Source: Candidatus Cloacimonadota bacterium (lineage in GTDB: Bacteria > Muiribacteriota > UBA6191 > JACPRK01). From it: a stretch of DNA of 15,963 bases. A model generated the notes under the pieces. That model worked only from the letters and a program-made list of their open reading frames with translations. It had not been told where the DNA came from and searched no databases. Every line of letters begins with the position of its first letter. Position 1 is the stretch's first letter. The stretch covers positions 1-15,963 of the forward strand of contig JAJFLN010000715.1 of NCBI GenBank assembly GCA_021772705.1. The letters are read 5' to 3'. Shown in pieces: positions 15,898 to 15,963 of the stretch. Position numbers and translations under genes: made by a program.

Positions 15898-15963
15898 GAA
15901 CAGGCAGAAATGTGTTGCATCCACGCAGCGCTTGAATCGTACGCGGCCGAGATGACGGAGGGC

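Overview
The window is about 16 kb of a moderately GC-rich bacterial chromosome, with a conserved housekeeping half on the left and an accessory half on the right. Trigger factor, ClpP and ClpX are ordinary bacterial proteins. Exported-looking and membrane proteins, a LolD-like ATPase and a SulP carrier fit a Gram-negative envelope. The phylum cannot be assigned from the sequence alone; something in or near Acidobacteriota is a guess.

Left part (1-2510): a minus-strand SulP anion transporter carries a STAS-like domain, a PTS EIIA-like domain and the start of what looks like an RCK_C/TrkA_C domain, and runs off the left edge. A 25-codon leader ORF overlaps its GTG start. The non-coding stretch upstream separates it from a plus-strand block.

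Centre (2511-8770, plus strand): tRNA-Leu(UAG) and tRNA-Gly(GCC) are followed by tig, clpP and clpX, the classic protein-folding and proteolysis operon. The trigger factor has an unusual histidine-rich tail. Next come nnr, the two-domain NAD(P)HX repair enzyme, and an ABC ATPase of the LolD/MacB class with no permease beside it.

Boundary (8771-9698): the start of an SGNH/GDSL-hydrolase-like gene lies on the minus strand and loses its body where it meets the end of the ABC gene. About 640 bases without a convincing gene follow. This looks like a rearrangement scar.

Right part (9699-15963, minus strand): a tightly packed unit. A patatin-like phospholipase overlaps by four bases a 1470-residue membrane protein with one N-terminal anchor, an approximately 730-residue soluble region and about 16 further membrane segments. 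After 73 bases comes a small, probably exported protein made of two near-identical cysteine-rich CxC units resembling a metallothionein. This stretch looks lower in GC than the left part by eye, holds recent in-frame duplications, and is the best candidate here for an undescribed system: a membrane-anchored sensor or transporter coupled to a lipid hydrolase, with a metal- or redox-binding exported partner.
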